NCBI RefSeq assembly: GCF_014653435.1
Contig: NZ_BNAO01000006.1
Span: 711-64,710 of the forward strand
Direction of reading: 5' to 3'
Length of the DNA stretch: 64,000 nucleotides
Source: Alishewanella longhuensis
GTDB lineage: Bacteria; Pseudomonadota; Gammaproteobacteria; Enterobacterales; Alteromonadaceae
The notes beneath the pieces were generated by a model. The model was not told the origin of the DNA, did no database searches, and saw nothing but the letters and a program-made list of their open reading frames with translations. Made by a program: the position numbers and the translations under genes. Shown here piece after piece: positions 9,426 through 17,231 of this stretch (position 1 is its first letter; each line of letters starts with the position of its first letter).

Positions 9426-10451
9426 ATGGCAAAAATCACCCTGAAATCTCTGGCGAAACACCTCGGTGTTTCTGTAGCGACGGTTTCAAATGCCTTCAAC
9501 CGGCCCGATCAATTATCTGCCGATTTACGGCGGCATATTTTGGCTGAAAGTGAAAAGTTAGGCTTTACTGGCCCCAACGCCCAGGCGCGCAGTTTACGCA
9601 CAGGGCGCTCAGATATGATTGCTATTGTGCTGTCTGACACGCTCGAATATTCGGTAAGTGATCCTGTGGCAAATCAGCTAATTAAAGGCATTGCCGAGGT
9701 GCTGCAGGCTCATGGTAAAGATATGCTGCTATTGTCGGGTGCGAAAGCCGTGCATAGTACTGCTGAAGCCTTACCCGATGGTTTTATTATTTACGGCAGC
9801 CCGATGAATCATGAACAACTAGACCGGGTACGACAAAGTGGCAAACCCATGTTAAGTGTCGATTGCAATTTACCGGGTATGGGCTCAGTCAATATTGATA
9901 ATAGTCGCTACGCTTACGAGATTGCCTTGTATGCCATGCAAAAACAGCAAGGTAAAGTAGCTGTGCTGGGCTTACGCCTAATAGATTCAAACCGGGTTTG
10001 CCGTATGCAGCCGACAGAGCTATACGGGCAAGATGAGGCCATATCGCGCCGACGGCTTGATGGTTACCTGGCCGCCGCCGCAGAGCTAAAACGCGATTTA
10101 CCAGCTGATCAGGTATGGCACATTCCGGTAAATACTCACCCGTACGCCGAAATTGCCGCACGTGAGGCTTTAACGCAACATCCAAGGCCGCAACTACTGT
10201 TATGCATGAGTGATCGCATTGCCTTAGGAGCTATGAGTGTGGCACGTCAGCTTGGTTTACGCATTCCAGAAGACCTTTGTATCGTTGGTTTTGATGGTAT
10301 TGAAGAGGCGGAACGTGCCTATCCTGCCTTAACTACAGTAGCACAGCACAGTGATGAAAAAGGACGTACTGCAGCACGCTTGCTGCTCAACGGCGATTGT
10401 CAGCAGGATGTGATGCTGGAGTGCGAGTTACGTTTAAGAACCAGCTGTTAA
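9426..10451 (+). CDS. LacI-family transcriptional regulator, probable sucrose repressor
   Basis: A 341-residue repressor. The helix-turn-helix at the N terminus (SLAKHLGVSVATVSNAFNRP, about 8-27) and hinge are typical of LacI, followed by a periplasmic-binding-protein-like effector domain (DRIALGAMSVARQLG, then FDGIEEA). It sits between the sucrose receptor and permease genes, as SuxR/ScrR-type repressors do. The shared AAACGTTT sites at 6623 and 10574 are its likely targets. The effector (sucrose, fructose or a phosphorylated product) is not deducible. An AAGGA ribosome binding site lies about 10 bp ahead of the ATG. Confidence 0.85.
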   Translation: MAKITLKSLAKHLGVSVATVSNAFNRPDQLSADLRRHILAESEKLGFTGPNAQARSLRTGRSDMIAIVLSDTLEYSVSDPVANQLIKGIAEVLQAHGKDMLLLSGAKAVHSTAEALPDGFIIYGSPMNHEQLDRVRQSGKPMLSVDCNLPGMGSVNIDNSRYAYEIALYAMQKQQGKVAVLGLRLIDSNRVCRMQPTELYGQDEAISRRRLDGYLAAAAELKRDLPADQVWHIPVNTHPYAEIAAREALTQHPRPQLLLCMSDRIALGAMSVARQLGLRIPEDLCIVGFDGIEEAERAYPALTTVAQHSDEKGRTAARLLLNGDCQQDVMLECELRLRTSC

Positions 10452-10573
10452 CGCAGCGGGTATCTAGCCCACCCTCTCCTAAAAGCCAAGCATGATAGCA
10501 GGCTAAGCCATTCCAATTTCACCTGCGGGTATAATCAGGCTCGTTCAGTATAAAAAAACAAACTTCGCCCTTG

Positions 10574-10611
10574 CATCTTAAACGTTTTAGATGTAGTTTT
10601 ATGCTTATAAT
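10574..10611 (+). promoter_or_regulatory. Operator and promoter of the MFS sugar permease gene
   Basis: CATCTTAAACGTTTTAGATG (10574-10593) is a near-perfect palindrome centred on ACGT. A perfect -10 hexamer TATAAT follows at 10606-10611, which places the operator over the -35 region, an arrangement suited to repression. The leader to the ATG would be about 170 nt. The remainder of the 10452-10785 gap shows no gene. Confidence 0.6.
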
Positions 10612-10785
10612 ATACTCAACCGCATGCGCCCTGTTGCAATACCTGTGCAGACCGTTATCAGCATGGATGTGCATTAACGTTGAGTAAAAAATAATGTTCG
10701 CCGAGCGAGCCAAACAGGCAAGCGTTAAAAGCAGAACAACATAACTAATCAGCTAACATAAAGCTGATAACGACAGGGTAGAAAG

Positions 10786-12012
10786 ATGCAAAAAACACAA
10801 CCGCTCAATGCCGCTGTGGTGGCTAACCACACCCATTCTCAGGTTAAGTGGATGACTTGCCTGATGTTCTTTGTTTTTGCTATGACCACTGACGCTGTCG
10901 GCGTTATTATTCCGGAAGTCGTCAAGCAGTTTAACCTCTCCCTAACTCAAGCAGCGGCTTTTCATTATGTGCCGATGATATTTATTGGTTTATCAGGTCT
11001 CTTTCTGGGGCAACTGGCTGATCGTCTGGGTCGGAAAAAAATTATTTTATTTGGCTTGTTTATCTATACCCTGGCGTGTGTCGCCTTTGCGGTTGGCCAG
11101 AGCTTTATGTTTTATTTATTCCTGTTGGGGTTGTGCGGTTTAAGCATTGGTTTATTCAAAACCGGTGCTTTAGCGCTAATTGGCGATGTCAGCAATAATT
11201 CGAAAAGCCATACCAGCCTGATGAATCGGGTGGAAGGCTTTTTTGGCTTAGGCGCTATAGCCGGCCCAGCGCTGGTAGCCGTGTTGCTAACCTATGATAT
11301 GGCATGGGAGCAACTCTATTTACTGGCCGGTTTAATTTGTGCCATTTTGCTGGTGATTGCTTGGCGCATGGAGTACCCCGCCTACACCGTACAACAGCAA
11401 AGCTCTATTTGGGATTGCCTGGCGTTAATTAAGAATCCTTATGCGCTGGGGTTTTCGCTGGCAATTGCTTGTTATGTAGCAACAGAAGTGGCTGTTTTTG
11501 TTTGGCTACCAACCTTGCTACAACAATACGATGGCCAGTGGACGACACTGGCCGCACATGCCATTACGGTATTTTTTATTCTGCGTACCATAGGCCGCTT
11601 TTTAGCAGAATGGCTGCTGAGTAAATTTAGCTGGACCATTTTACTGGCTTGGTTTAGCAGTGCTATTGCCTGCTGCTTTGTGCTCAGCATGCTAAATGGT
11701 GTGGCCTGGGCTCTTTGGTTAATGCCGTTATCGGGCCTATTTATGTCAATGATGTACCCTACTTTGAATTCAAAAGGCATTAGTTGTTTCCCGCGCAATA
11801 AACATGGTGCCGCAGCGGGGCTTATTTTAGCTTTTACGGCGTTAGCAGCAGCATTAGGGCCGCTCTTAATGGGTATTATCGGCGATATTTTTGGCGATGT
11901 CCGTTATGGTTTTTATCTGGCAACTGGCTTTGCTTTGCTGATGGCGGCAGGCTTATGGTGGAACCACTTTGCCAACCCGGCTGAAGCGCAGCTGCAAAAG
12001 TACAGCCACTGA
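10786..12012 (+). CDS. MFS sugar permease, probable sucrose importer
   Basis: A 408-residue inner-membrane transporter with about 12 hydrophobic segments. The MFS signature GQLADRLGRKK lies in the loop between helices 2 and 3. It would import the sugar brought to the periplasm by the receptor. Position after the LacI gene and the operator ahead of it support the sucrose role (compare SuxC in Xanthomonas); substrate assignment is by context only. A strong terminator follows at 12053. Confidence 0.8.
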   Translation: MQKTQPLNAAVVANHTHSQVKWMTCLMFFVFAMTTDAVGVIIPEVVKQFNLSLTQAAAFHYVPMIFIGLSGLFLGQLADRLGRKKIILFGLFIYTLACVAFAVGQSFMFYLFLLGLCGLSIGLFKTGALALIGDVSNNSKSHTSLMNRVEGFFGLGAIAGPALVAVLLTYDMAWEQLYLLAGLICAILLVIAWRMEYPAYTVQQQSSIWDCLALIKNPYALGFSLAIACYVATEVAVFVWLPTLLQQYDGQWTTLAAHAITVFFILRTIGRFLAEWLLSKFSWTILLAWFSSAIACCFVLSMLNGVAWALWLMPLSGLFMSMMYPTLNSKGISCFPRNKHGAAAGLILAFTALAAALGPLLMGIIGDIFGDVRYGFYLATGFALLMAAGLWWNHFANPAEAQLQKYSH

Positions 12013-12052
12013 TTTCCCTCTCTTGGTTTAGCTCTCTCGAGTTATACTGTTT

Positions 12053-12075
12053 GCCCCGCGCTGCGGGGCTTTTTT
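12053..12075 (+). terminator. Rho-independent terminator of the MFS gene
   Basis: GCCCCGC-gct-GCGGGGC, a 7-bp all-GC stem with a 3-nt loop, is followed by a run of six T. It lies 40 bp after the permease stop and separates it from the lipoprotein gene. Confidence 0.9.
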
Positions 12076-12131
12076 ATGCTAAATTACCGCTTTGTTTCTG
12101 ATTATTACTCACTATAAGTCCGAGAATTGCC

Positions 12132-12722
12132 ATGCGCCAACTATTAAAAATCTGCAGCTTGCTTATTGCGGCAGCCACCTTACCAGCCTGTGACGCACTA
12201 AAAGGCCCTTCACCTGCAGAGCAGGTGGAGCGCACCATTCGCCAGGAGGTTAATGCCAATCAGCGCGGCTTAGAAGCCCTTATTCAAGTAGCGGAACCCA
12301 CTGCTTACGATGGTTTTGCCTGGCGTAGAGGCGAGCCACTGCAAATTCGCCAACGTACTGCCGAGGGCATGAAGTTGCAAGAAGACGCTTCAGCGCCAGA
12401 GATTATTGCCACAGCAGTAGAGTTTAATGTGCCCAGTTTTAGCATTGTGCGTTATCAGCAAGGTTGGTTAGTGGTGTTTCGTAATTATGTGAGCGAGCAT
12501 TGTCAGGCGGTGTATGCCTATGCCTATCGCGGTACTCTGCCAGATACACCGCAATGTGCCGACACGCTTTTTGCAGAGCAGGCCAATGGCCAGTGTCAGT
12601 CAGCTATTAATTCAGAGTGGGTAGTGTTTAAAGAGTGGTTCTTTGCAGAGACCCTCGCGGATGACGGTAATCCGATTTGTCAGCAAAAAGCAGCAAAGGG
12701 CTGGCAAGCGGTAGCTAGATAA
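12132..12722 (+). CDS. Hypothetical lipoprotein
   Basis: A 196-residue protein with a lipoprotein signal peptide ending LPAC (cysteine at about residue 20, Asp at +2, which may retain it in the inner membrane by the E. coli rule). The rest is soluble, with five further cysteines in the C-terminal half, probably disulphide-bonded in the periplasm. I do not recognise the family. It follows the sucrose permease terminator, so a role in sucrose use is not supported. Confidence 0.7.
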   Translation: MRQLLKICSLLIAAATLPACDALKGPSPAEQVERTIRQEVNANQRGLEALIQVAEPTAYDGFAWRRGEPLQIRQRTAEGMKLQEDASAPEIIATAVEFNVPSFSIVRYQQGWLVVFRNYVSEHCQAVYAYAYRGTLPDTPQCADTLFAEQANGQCQSAINSEWVVFKEWFFAETLADDGNPICQQKAAKGWQAVAR

Positions 12723-12772
12723 TCTTACCAAGATTAGTACATCCGGCGGCTAAACGCGCCGTACAACTTTGC

Positions 12773-12836
12773 CGAGGGACGCCGTAAACCCATCCATGGG
12801 GGCTCCTGTTTTTCATCCATGAAAAACACGCCCTCG
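12773..12836. repeat. Structured repeat, unit A (inverted relative to unit B)
   Basis: The unit is bounded by CGAGGG (12773-12778) and CCCTCG (12831-12836). Inside are a CCCATCCATGGG-type hairpin and a second hairpin GTTTTTCAT-cc-ATGAAAAAC (12808-12827). Its 32-bp block 12778-12809 matches, with one mismatch, the reverse complement of 12967-12998. It does not overlap a gene. It behaves like a dispersed REP/MITE-like element. Confidence 0.75.
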
Positions 12837-12924
12837 ATCAAAGTGTACTATGCGTTTACCGCCTCGTTTGAACCTTGCTGATCTTTCACGAACGTTTTAA
12901 ATAAACCTGTGTAGTCAGGCAGCG

Positions 12925-13017
12925 AGCCGATATTGCTAAACAAAGCGTGTACGGCATGGATGCCGGACAGGAGACCCCATGGATGGGTTTACGGCGTCTT
13001 TGTGTGCAATATCGGCT
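12925..13017. repeat. Structured repeat, unit B
   Basis: The unit is bounded by the 12-bp perfect arms AGCCGATATTGC (12925-12936) and GCAATATCGGCT (13006-13017). Inside are a hairpin CGGCAT-gg-ATGCCG (12952-12965) and the conserved block with CCCAT-gg-ATGGG (about 12976-12987) and TTTACGGCGTC. It is unit A in the opposite orientation with different but still paired stems. The rest of the 12723-13127 gap holds no recognisable gene. Confidence 0.75.
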
Positions 13018-13127
13018 GCAAGCAGCCTAACGGTTTGACTAAAACGATCTAACAGAAGAAACCTCGAAGCCGGTGGAGAAAATTACTACCCAGCTAAGGG
13101 CATTGCGCCAATCTCAAATCTGCAAAC

Positions 13128-15053
13128 TTAGCTAGCCGGCGTTAACCACAACACTTGATAAGGTTGTAAGGTAATTGTAGGCGCCTGATAGCGGGTTGCT
13201 GTTAGCTCGTCTTGCCAACTGCTGGCTGGCAAGCTAGTAAATGGCTGCGGCGCTTCACTAAAATTGACCACACACAGCACACTTTGCTGATCTAACTGCC
13301 GGCGATAAGCAAAGAGATGTTGATTGCCGCTTTGTAATATCTCGGTACTACCACTGCCAAGTGCCACTAGGCGACTACGCACCGCAATAAGCTGTTGCAA
13401 TTGAGCATAGATTTTACCCGATAAGCTGCTGGCATCCGTCGCTTGCGCTAATTGTTGCTCGCTTACCTTAACCCGGTTTACCCAGCGGCTATCGTCTTTT
13501 TTCGCTTCATCTTGCGTATAGCGGTAATCGTTTAACAAGCCGAGCTCATCACCCATATACAACAGCGGTAAGCCACCAATACTTAAGATCACACTATTAA
13601 GCAAATATATGCGCGCTAACGCATGGGCTAACTTAGGTTGATCGTTGGCGGCAACCGCCTGCTCTACCCCAGTAAGGGAAGCCAGCATACCAGCAACCCG
13701 GCAATCGCCGGTTACCGGGTTTTGCTGAAAAGGCACGCCACTGGCAAAGCTGCCAGCAAACTGCCCGGTATAAAATTGATTTAAAAATTGTCGGTGATGA
13801 TCAGGGTTAATCCCCAGTTGCCAGGCTACATTATCATCAAAGGTCCAGCCAATATCGTCATGGCAGCGAATATAGTTTACCCAGCTGCAATAGGGGTCAA
13901 TAGCAAAACGCCGCTGTAAGGATTCGGTTAATAAGCGGGTCTTGCGGGTAGCCAGGCTGTTCCACAACAACGCCATCAACAACGGGTTATAAGATAGCTG
14001 GCACTCAGCAGGCGAGATGTATTTTACCACTTCGTCAGGATGCACTATCGCTTCTGATTTAAATTGCAGTGCCGGTGCGGCAATACTCGCTACTGCATTA
14101 AAAGCCTGAATAAGCGTATGCGCTTTGGATAAGTTTTCGCAGTTGCTGCCCGCTTCCTTCCATACAAAGGCCAAAGCGTCTAAACGTAATACCGCTGCTC
14201 CCTGGTTGGCTAAAAACAGCATTTCTTCTGCCATGGCATTAAATACTTCAGGATTGGCGTAGTTAAGATCCCATTGAAAGCTATTAAACGTGGTCCAGAC
14301 CCAGCGCCCTACCGCGGGTTCAAAAGTAAAGCTGCCACGACGGATCTCCGGAAAAATCTCTCGCAGCCAAGGCGCATATTGGTCACGCTCTTGCTCGTCA
14401 AAAAAGAAATAATAATCTTGAAATTGTTGCTCACCAGCTTTAGCTTTTACCGCCCAGCGGTGTTCGTCAGACGTATGATTAAACACAAAATCTAATACTG
14501 GGCGAATGCCTTCAGCATGCAGTTTTTGCATCAGCTCAGATAACTGTGCCATAGAACCCAAATGCGGCATGGTTTTGCGATAATCAGATACTGCATAGCC
14601 ACCGTCACTATTCGGCTCAGGTGCTTTAAACAGAGGCATTAAGTGCAAGTAATTAATGCCGGTTTGTTTAAGATAAGGAATACGTTGCGCCAAACCATTA
14701 AAGTCTCCGGCAAAGAGATCGACATAGCAGGCTGAACCTAACGCTGTTTGTGATTTATGCCATTGCTGTGGCGCTTCATCTTCGGCCAATAAGTAGTCTG
14801 GCCGCTGCACTAATGCACGAGCTAAAAGCTTTAATAGCTGCTCTAGGTGATAGTAGCAATCGTATCGCTCGCCATAAAGGTTTAAATACAGTGGCAATAG
14901 TTGGGGTAGTGTTTGCTGTAAACGCTCCTCAAGAATTGGCCAGCGCCCTTTTGCCGTTGCTTTAAGAGATAAGCTAAATCGTTTAAGTAAAATCTCACAT
15001 TCAATATCAAGCTGTGTTGTATTCTGTAGTAATTCGCGGGATGTTTTTTTCAT
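13128..15053 (-). CDS. Amylosucrase-type GH13 enzyme (amylosucrase or sucrose hydrolase)
   Basis: A 641-residue GH13 subfamily 4 enzyme that cleaves sucrose, transferring glucose to an alpha-1,4-glucan or to water and releasing fructose. The sequence aligns by eye along the full length with Neisseria amylosucrase: WVWTTFNSFQWDLNYANP at 251-268, nucleophile D292 in LRLDALAF, acid/base E334 in FKSEAIVH, and third carboxylate D399 or D400 in CHDDIGWTF. There is an N-terminal helical domain at 1-90 and a C-terminal beta domain after about 550. No signal peptide, so it works in the cytoplasm. It is divergent from fructokinase, which would use the fructose. Transferase versus hydrolase activity (SuxB/SUH type) cannot be told from sequence. 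Confidence 0.88.
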   Translation of the reverse strand: MKKTSRELLQNTTQLDIECEILLKRFSLSLKATAKGRWPILEERLQQTLPQLLPLYLNLYGERYDCYYHLEQLLKLLARALVQRPDYLLAEDEAPQQWHKSQTALGSACYVDLFAGDFNGLAQRIPYLKQTGINYLHLMPLFKAPEPNSDGGYAVSDYRKTMPHLGSMAQLSELMQKLHAEGIRPVLDFVFNHTSDEHRWAVKAKAGEQQFQDYYFFFDEQERDQYAPWLREIFPEIRRGSFTFEPAVGRWVWTTFNSFQWDLNYANPEVFNAMAEEMLFLANQGAAVLRLDALAFVWKEAGSNCENLSKAHTLIQAFNAVASIAAPALQFKSEAIVHPDEVVKYISPAECQLSYNPLLMALLWNSLATRKTRLLTESLQRRFAIDPYCSWVNYIRCHDDIGWTFDDNVAWQLGINPDHHRQFLNQFYTGQFAGSFASGVPFQQNPVTGDCRVAGMLASLTGVEQAVAANDQPKLAHALARIYLLNSVILSIGGLPLLYMGDELGLLNDYRYTQDEAKKDDSRWVNRVKVSEQQLAQATDASSLSGKIYAQLQQLIAVRSRLVALGSGSTEILQSGNQHLFAYRRQLDQQSVLCVVNFSEAPQPFTSLPASSWQDELTATRYQAPTITLQPYQVLWLTPAS

Positions 15054-15305
15054 AATTACCTGCTGTGCCTTGCTAGCCTTGTTATGGCTATCTTTGCTCT
15101 ATTCGGCAAGAATTTCAAGCAAAAGCTAAAAAATAATCAATTTTAGCTACTAGCTTCTTTACACCGTTACAGCAATCAGCTAATTTGAACTTAAACAATT
15201 AAGCATATGTGCAGTTAAGTGAGCTGTTATGCTTAAACATTATTGCAGCGTGATAACTCACTGCATTATGACAACAGACTCCAACATGACAAGAGCAGGC
15301 TTTTT
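15054..15305. other. Divergent promoter region between GH13 enzyme and fructokinase
   Basis: This AT-rich 252-bp gap must carry promoters for both genes. No AAACGTTT operator like those at 6623 and 10574 is present. The only dyad seen is CTTAA-acaa-TTAAG near 15190. Control of these two genes by the same LacI repressor is therefore not shown by sequence. Confidence 0.4.
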
Positions 15306-16253
15306 ATGACAATTCCCGTATGCTGTTTTGGCGAAGTATTAATCGACTTCTTACAAGATCCACAGCAACCCGCCCTGTTTCGCCGCTTTGCCGGCGGAGC
15401 GCCCGCTAACGTTGCGGTGGCTGTCGCCAAACTTGGCGGCAGTGGCCATTTTGTTGGCATGTTGGGTGCCGATATGTTTGGTGATTTTTTACAAACAGAA
15501 TTAGAACATTATGGTGTGGACTGCAGCGCAACTGCCCGCACCAGTGCAGCTAAAACAGCCTTGGCCTTTGTGGCCTTAAATAGTGAAGGAGACCGTAGTT
15601 TTTCGTTTTACCGGCCGCCCGCTGCCGATTTACTCTATACCACAGCACATTTACCTGCTGATTTTTGGCGAAATCGGGGTATTTTGCATTTATGTTCTAA
15701 TAGCTTAACAGACCAAGCCATCGCTGAAACGAGCTTTGCCATGATAAACGAAGCCAAGGCTCGTGGTTGGATAATTTCCGTTGACGCTAATTTAAGGCAT
15801 AACCTTTGGCCAACAGGCTCTGCCGATCTCGCATTGGTCAACCAACTGTTAGCACTGGCTGACGTGGTTAAACTCAGTGATGATGAGTTAAGCTATTTAG
15901 CCGCGGCTCAATCTGAAACCGATTGGCTTTTAGAGTTACAGCACACCGCTAGCTGGATAATAGTAACAGCGGGCAGCAAAGCAGTAAAAAGCTATGTTGC
16001 GAGTCAGCAGCTCAGTGTAGCCGTTACCCCGGTAAAGGTGGTCGACACCACAGCCGCCGGTGACGCCTTTGTCGGCGCCTGGTTGTTCCAGCTCAGCCAA
16101 CTACTGGCACAATACGAACTCACGGCAATAGCGCAGAATCTGAGCTTACAGCAGCAGATTATTACTAAAGCCATTCATGCTGGCTCGTTAACCTGCCAAC
16201 ATTTTGGAGCTTTTACCGCGTTACCTACCCGTTTTGAATGGGAAGCAAGCTAG
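15306..16253 (+). CDS. Fructokinase (PfkB/ribokinase family)
   Basis: A 315-residue sugar kinase predicted to phosphorylate the fructose released from sucrose. PfkB signature 1 is seen as FAGGAPANVAVAVAKLGG near residues 28-45. Signature 2 is DTTAAGDAFVGAW near residue 255, where the anion-hole motif reads AAGD instead of the commoner GAGD; other PfkB kinases share that change. The ATG at 15306 is chosen because MTIPVCCFGEVLIDF is the usual start of the fold; the upstream 21 codons look like leader. Pairing with the divergent amylosucrase-type gene supports fructose as substrate. Confidence 0.88.
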   Translation: MTIPVCCFGEVLIDFLQDPQQPALFRRFAGGAPANVAVAVAKLGGSGHFVGMLGADMFGDFLQTELEHYGVDCSATARTSAAKTALAFVALNSEGDRSFSFYRPPAADLLYTTAHLPADFWRNRGILHLCSNSLTDQAIAETSFAMINEAKARGWIISVDANLRHNLWPTGSADLALVNQLLALADVVKLSDDELSYLAAAQSETDWLLELQHTASWIIVTAGSKAVKSYVASQQLSVAVTPVKVVDTTAAGDAFVGAWLFQLSQLLAQYELTAIAQNLSLQQQIITKAIHAGSLTCQHFGAFTALPTRFEWEAS

Positions 16254-16271
16254 CAGCTTGTTTTATACCGC

Positions 16272-16300
16272 AAGTCGCTGTAATAAGCTTACAGCGACTT
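16272..16300 (+). terminator. Probable terminator of the fructokinase gene
   Basis: AAGTCGCTGTAA-taagc-TTACAGCGACTT is a 12-bp perfect stem 18 bp behind the fructokinase stop. The T-run after it is poor (TATC), so termination may be weak. Confidence 0.6.
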
Positions 16301-16375
16301 TATCAAAAATAATAATGGCAAATCGAATATTCGAAACTACACTTGTTAAGTACCCTTACTAAAAGGAGTTTTGCC

Positions 16376-17200
16376 ATGCGCAGTGTTCCTCTAATCCTCG
16401 TTGTAGCTTACTGTGTAAGCCTAAGTTTGTTAGTTACCGCCTGTAAGCCTGTTTCACAAACTCCACAGCAACAAAGCGTTTCTGTGACCGAAACAGCCCC
16501 GCCCCTAGAAAATACCTGTGTGCTAAGAGCTGGCTTTGATGCCTGGGAACCTTATCACTATCTTGGTCAAGGACAACAAGCTGTTGGTATGGATATCGAC
16601 ATTCTGCAAGCTTTAGCCGCAGAGCTAAACTGCGACTTGCAGTTGGAGCAAGATACCTGGACAGCTTTGCTTACCAAGTTAAGAGATGGCGAGCTTGACT
16701 TACTCCCTGGGGCATCCCGCAATATTGAACGCGAGAATTACGCATGGTTCTCTGAGCCTTACCGCCAGGAGCAATTTGTACTCTATACCCGCAATGATGC
16801 TAATCTGGAATTTGCCGATATACCCACCCTGCTTGCTGCAGGGAACAGAATTGGTTTGGTAAGCGACTATTACTACGGTGAAGAGATTGATAGCTTATAT
16901 GGCAGCACACCACAAGCCTTTGTGAGCGCTCAGATAGCGGAGCTAAATTTGGCGAGGCTACTCGATGAAGACATAACTGCAGCATTAGAAGATAGTTATG
17001 TCGCCACGGCAATATTGCGCAGAAAAGGCCTGGATCGTGACATAGTTGCCAGCTCACTACGTTTACCTGCCTCAGACGTACACCTGATGTTAAGTAAAAC
17101 CAGTATTAGTGAAGCACAGCTTGCTGAGCTAAATGCCGCCATTAATCGCTTAAAACAGAATGGCAGTTTAGCGCAATTATTACAGCAATATCAGCAGTAA
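16376..17200 (+). CDS. Solute-binding lipoprotein, family 3 (amino-acid-type)
   Basis: A periplasmic binding protein of about 274 residues anchored by a lipobox LVTAC near residue 23. Family 3 (SBP_bac_3) features are visible: RAGFDAWEPYHYL, then GMDIDILQALAAELNCD, then LRDGELDLLPGASRNIERENYAWFSEPY, given here in parts. The ATG at 16376 has AAGGAG seven bases ahead; the longer frame is unlikely. No ABC permease or ATPase lies beside it, so it may serve a distant transporter or act as a sensor partner. The ligand is unknown, probably an amino acid or similar small polar molecule. Confidence 0.82.
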   Translation: MRSVPLILVVAYCVSLSLLVTACKPVSQTPQQQSVSVTETAPPLENTCVLRAGFDAWEPYHYLGQGQQAVGMDIDILQALAAELNCDLQLEQDTWTALLTKLRDGELDLLPGASRNIERENYAWFSEPYRQEQFVLYTRNDANLEFADIPTLLAAGNRIGLVSDYYYGEEIDSLYGSTPQAFVSAQIAELNLARLLDEDITAALEDSYVATAILRRKGLDRDIVASSLRLPASDVHLMLSKTSISEAQLAELNAAINRLKQNGSLAQLLQQYQQ

Positions 17201-17231
17201 GCGGCATGGTAAATGAAACTTAGCCAGTGAC

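Noticed and set aside
10519-10713. 64-residue minus-strand open frame in the gap before the MFS gene
   Set aside because: It runs across the operator and TATAAT promoter, has no ribosome binding site and no recognisable sequence.
12895-12915. AACGTTTTAA as a third sucrose operator
   Set aside because: Only a partial core match, far from any promoter and between structured repeats.
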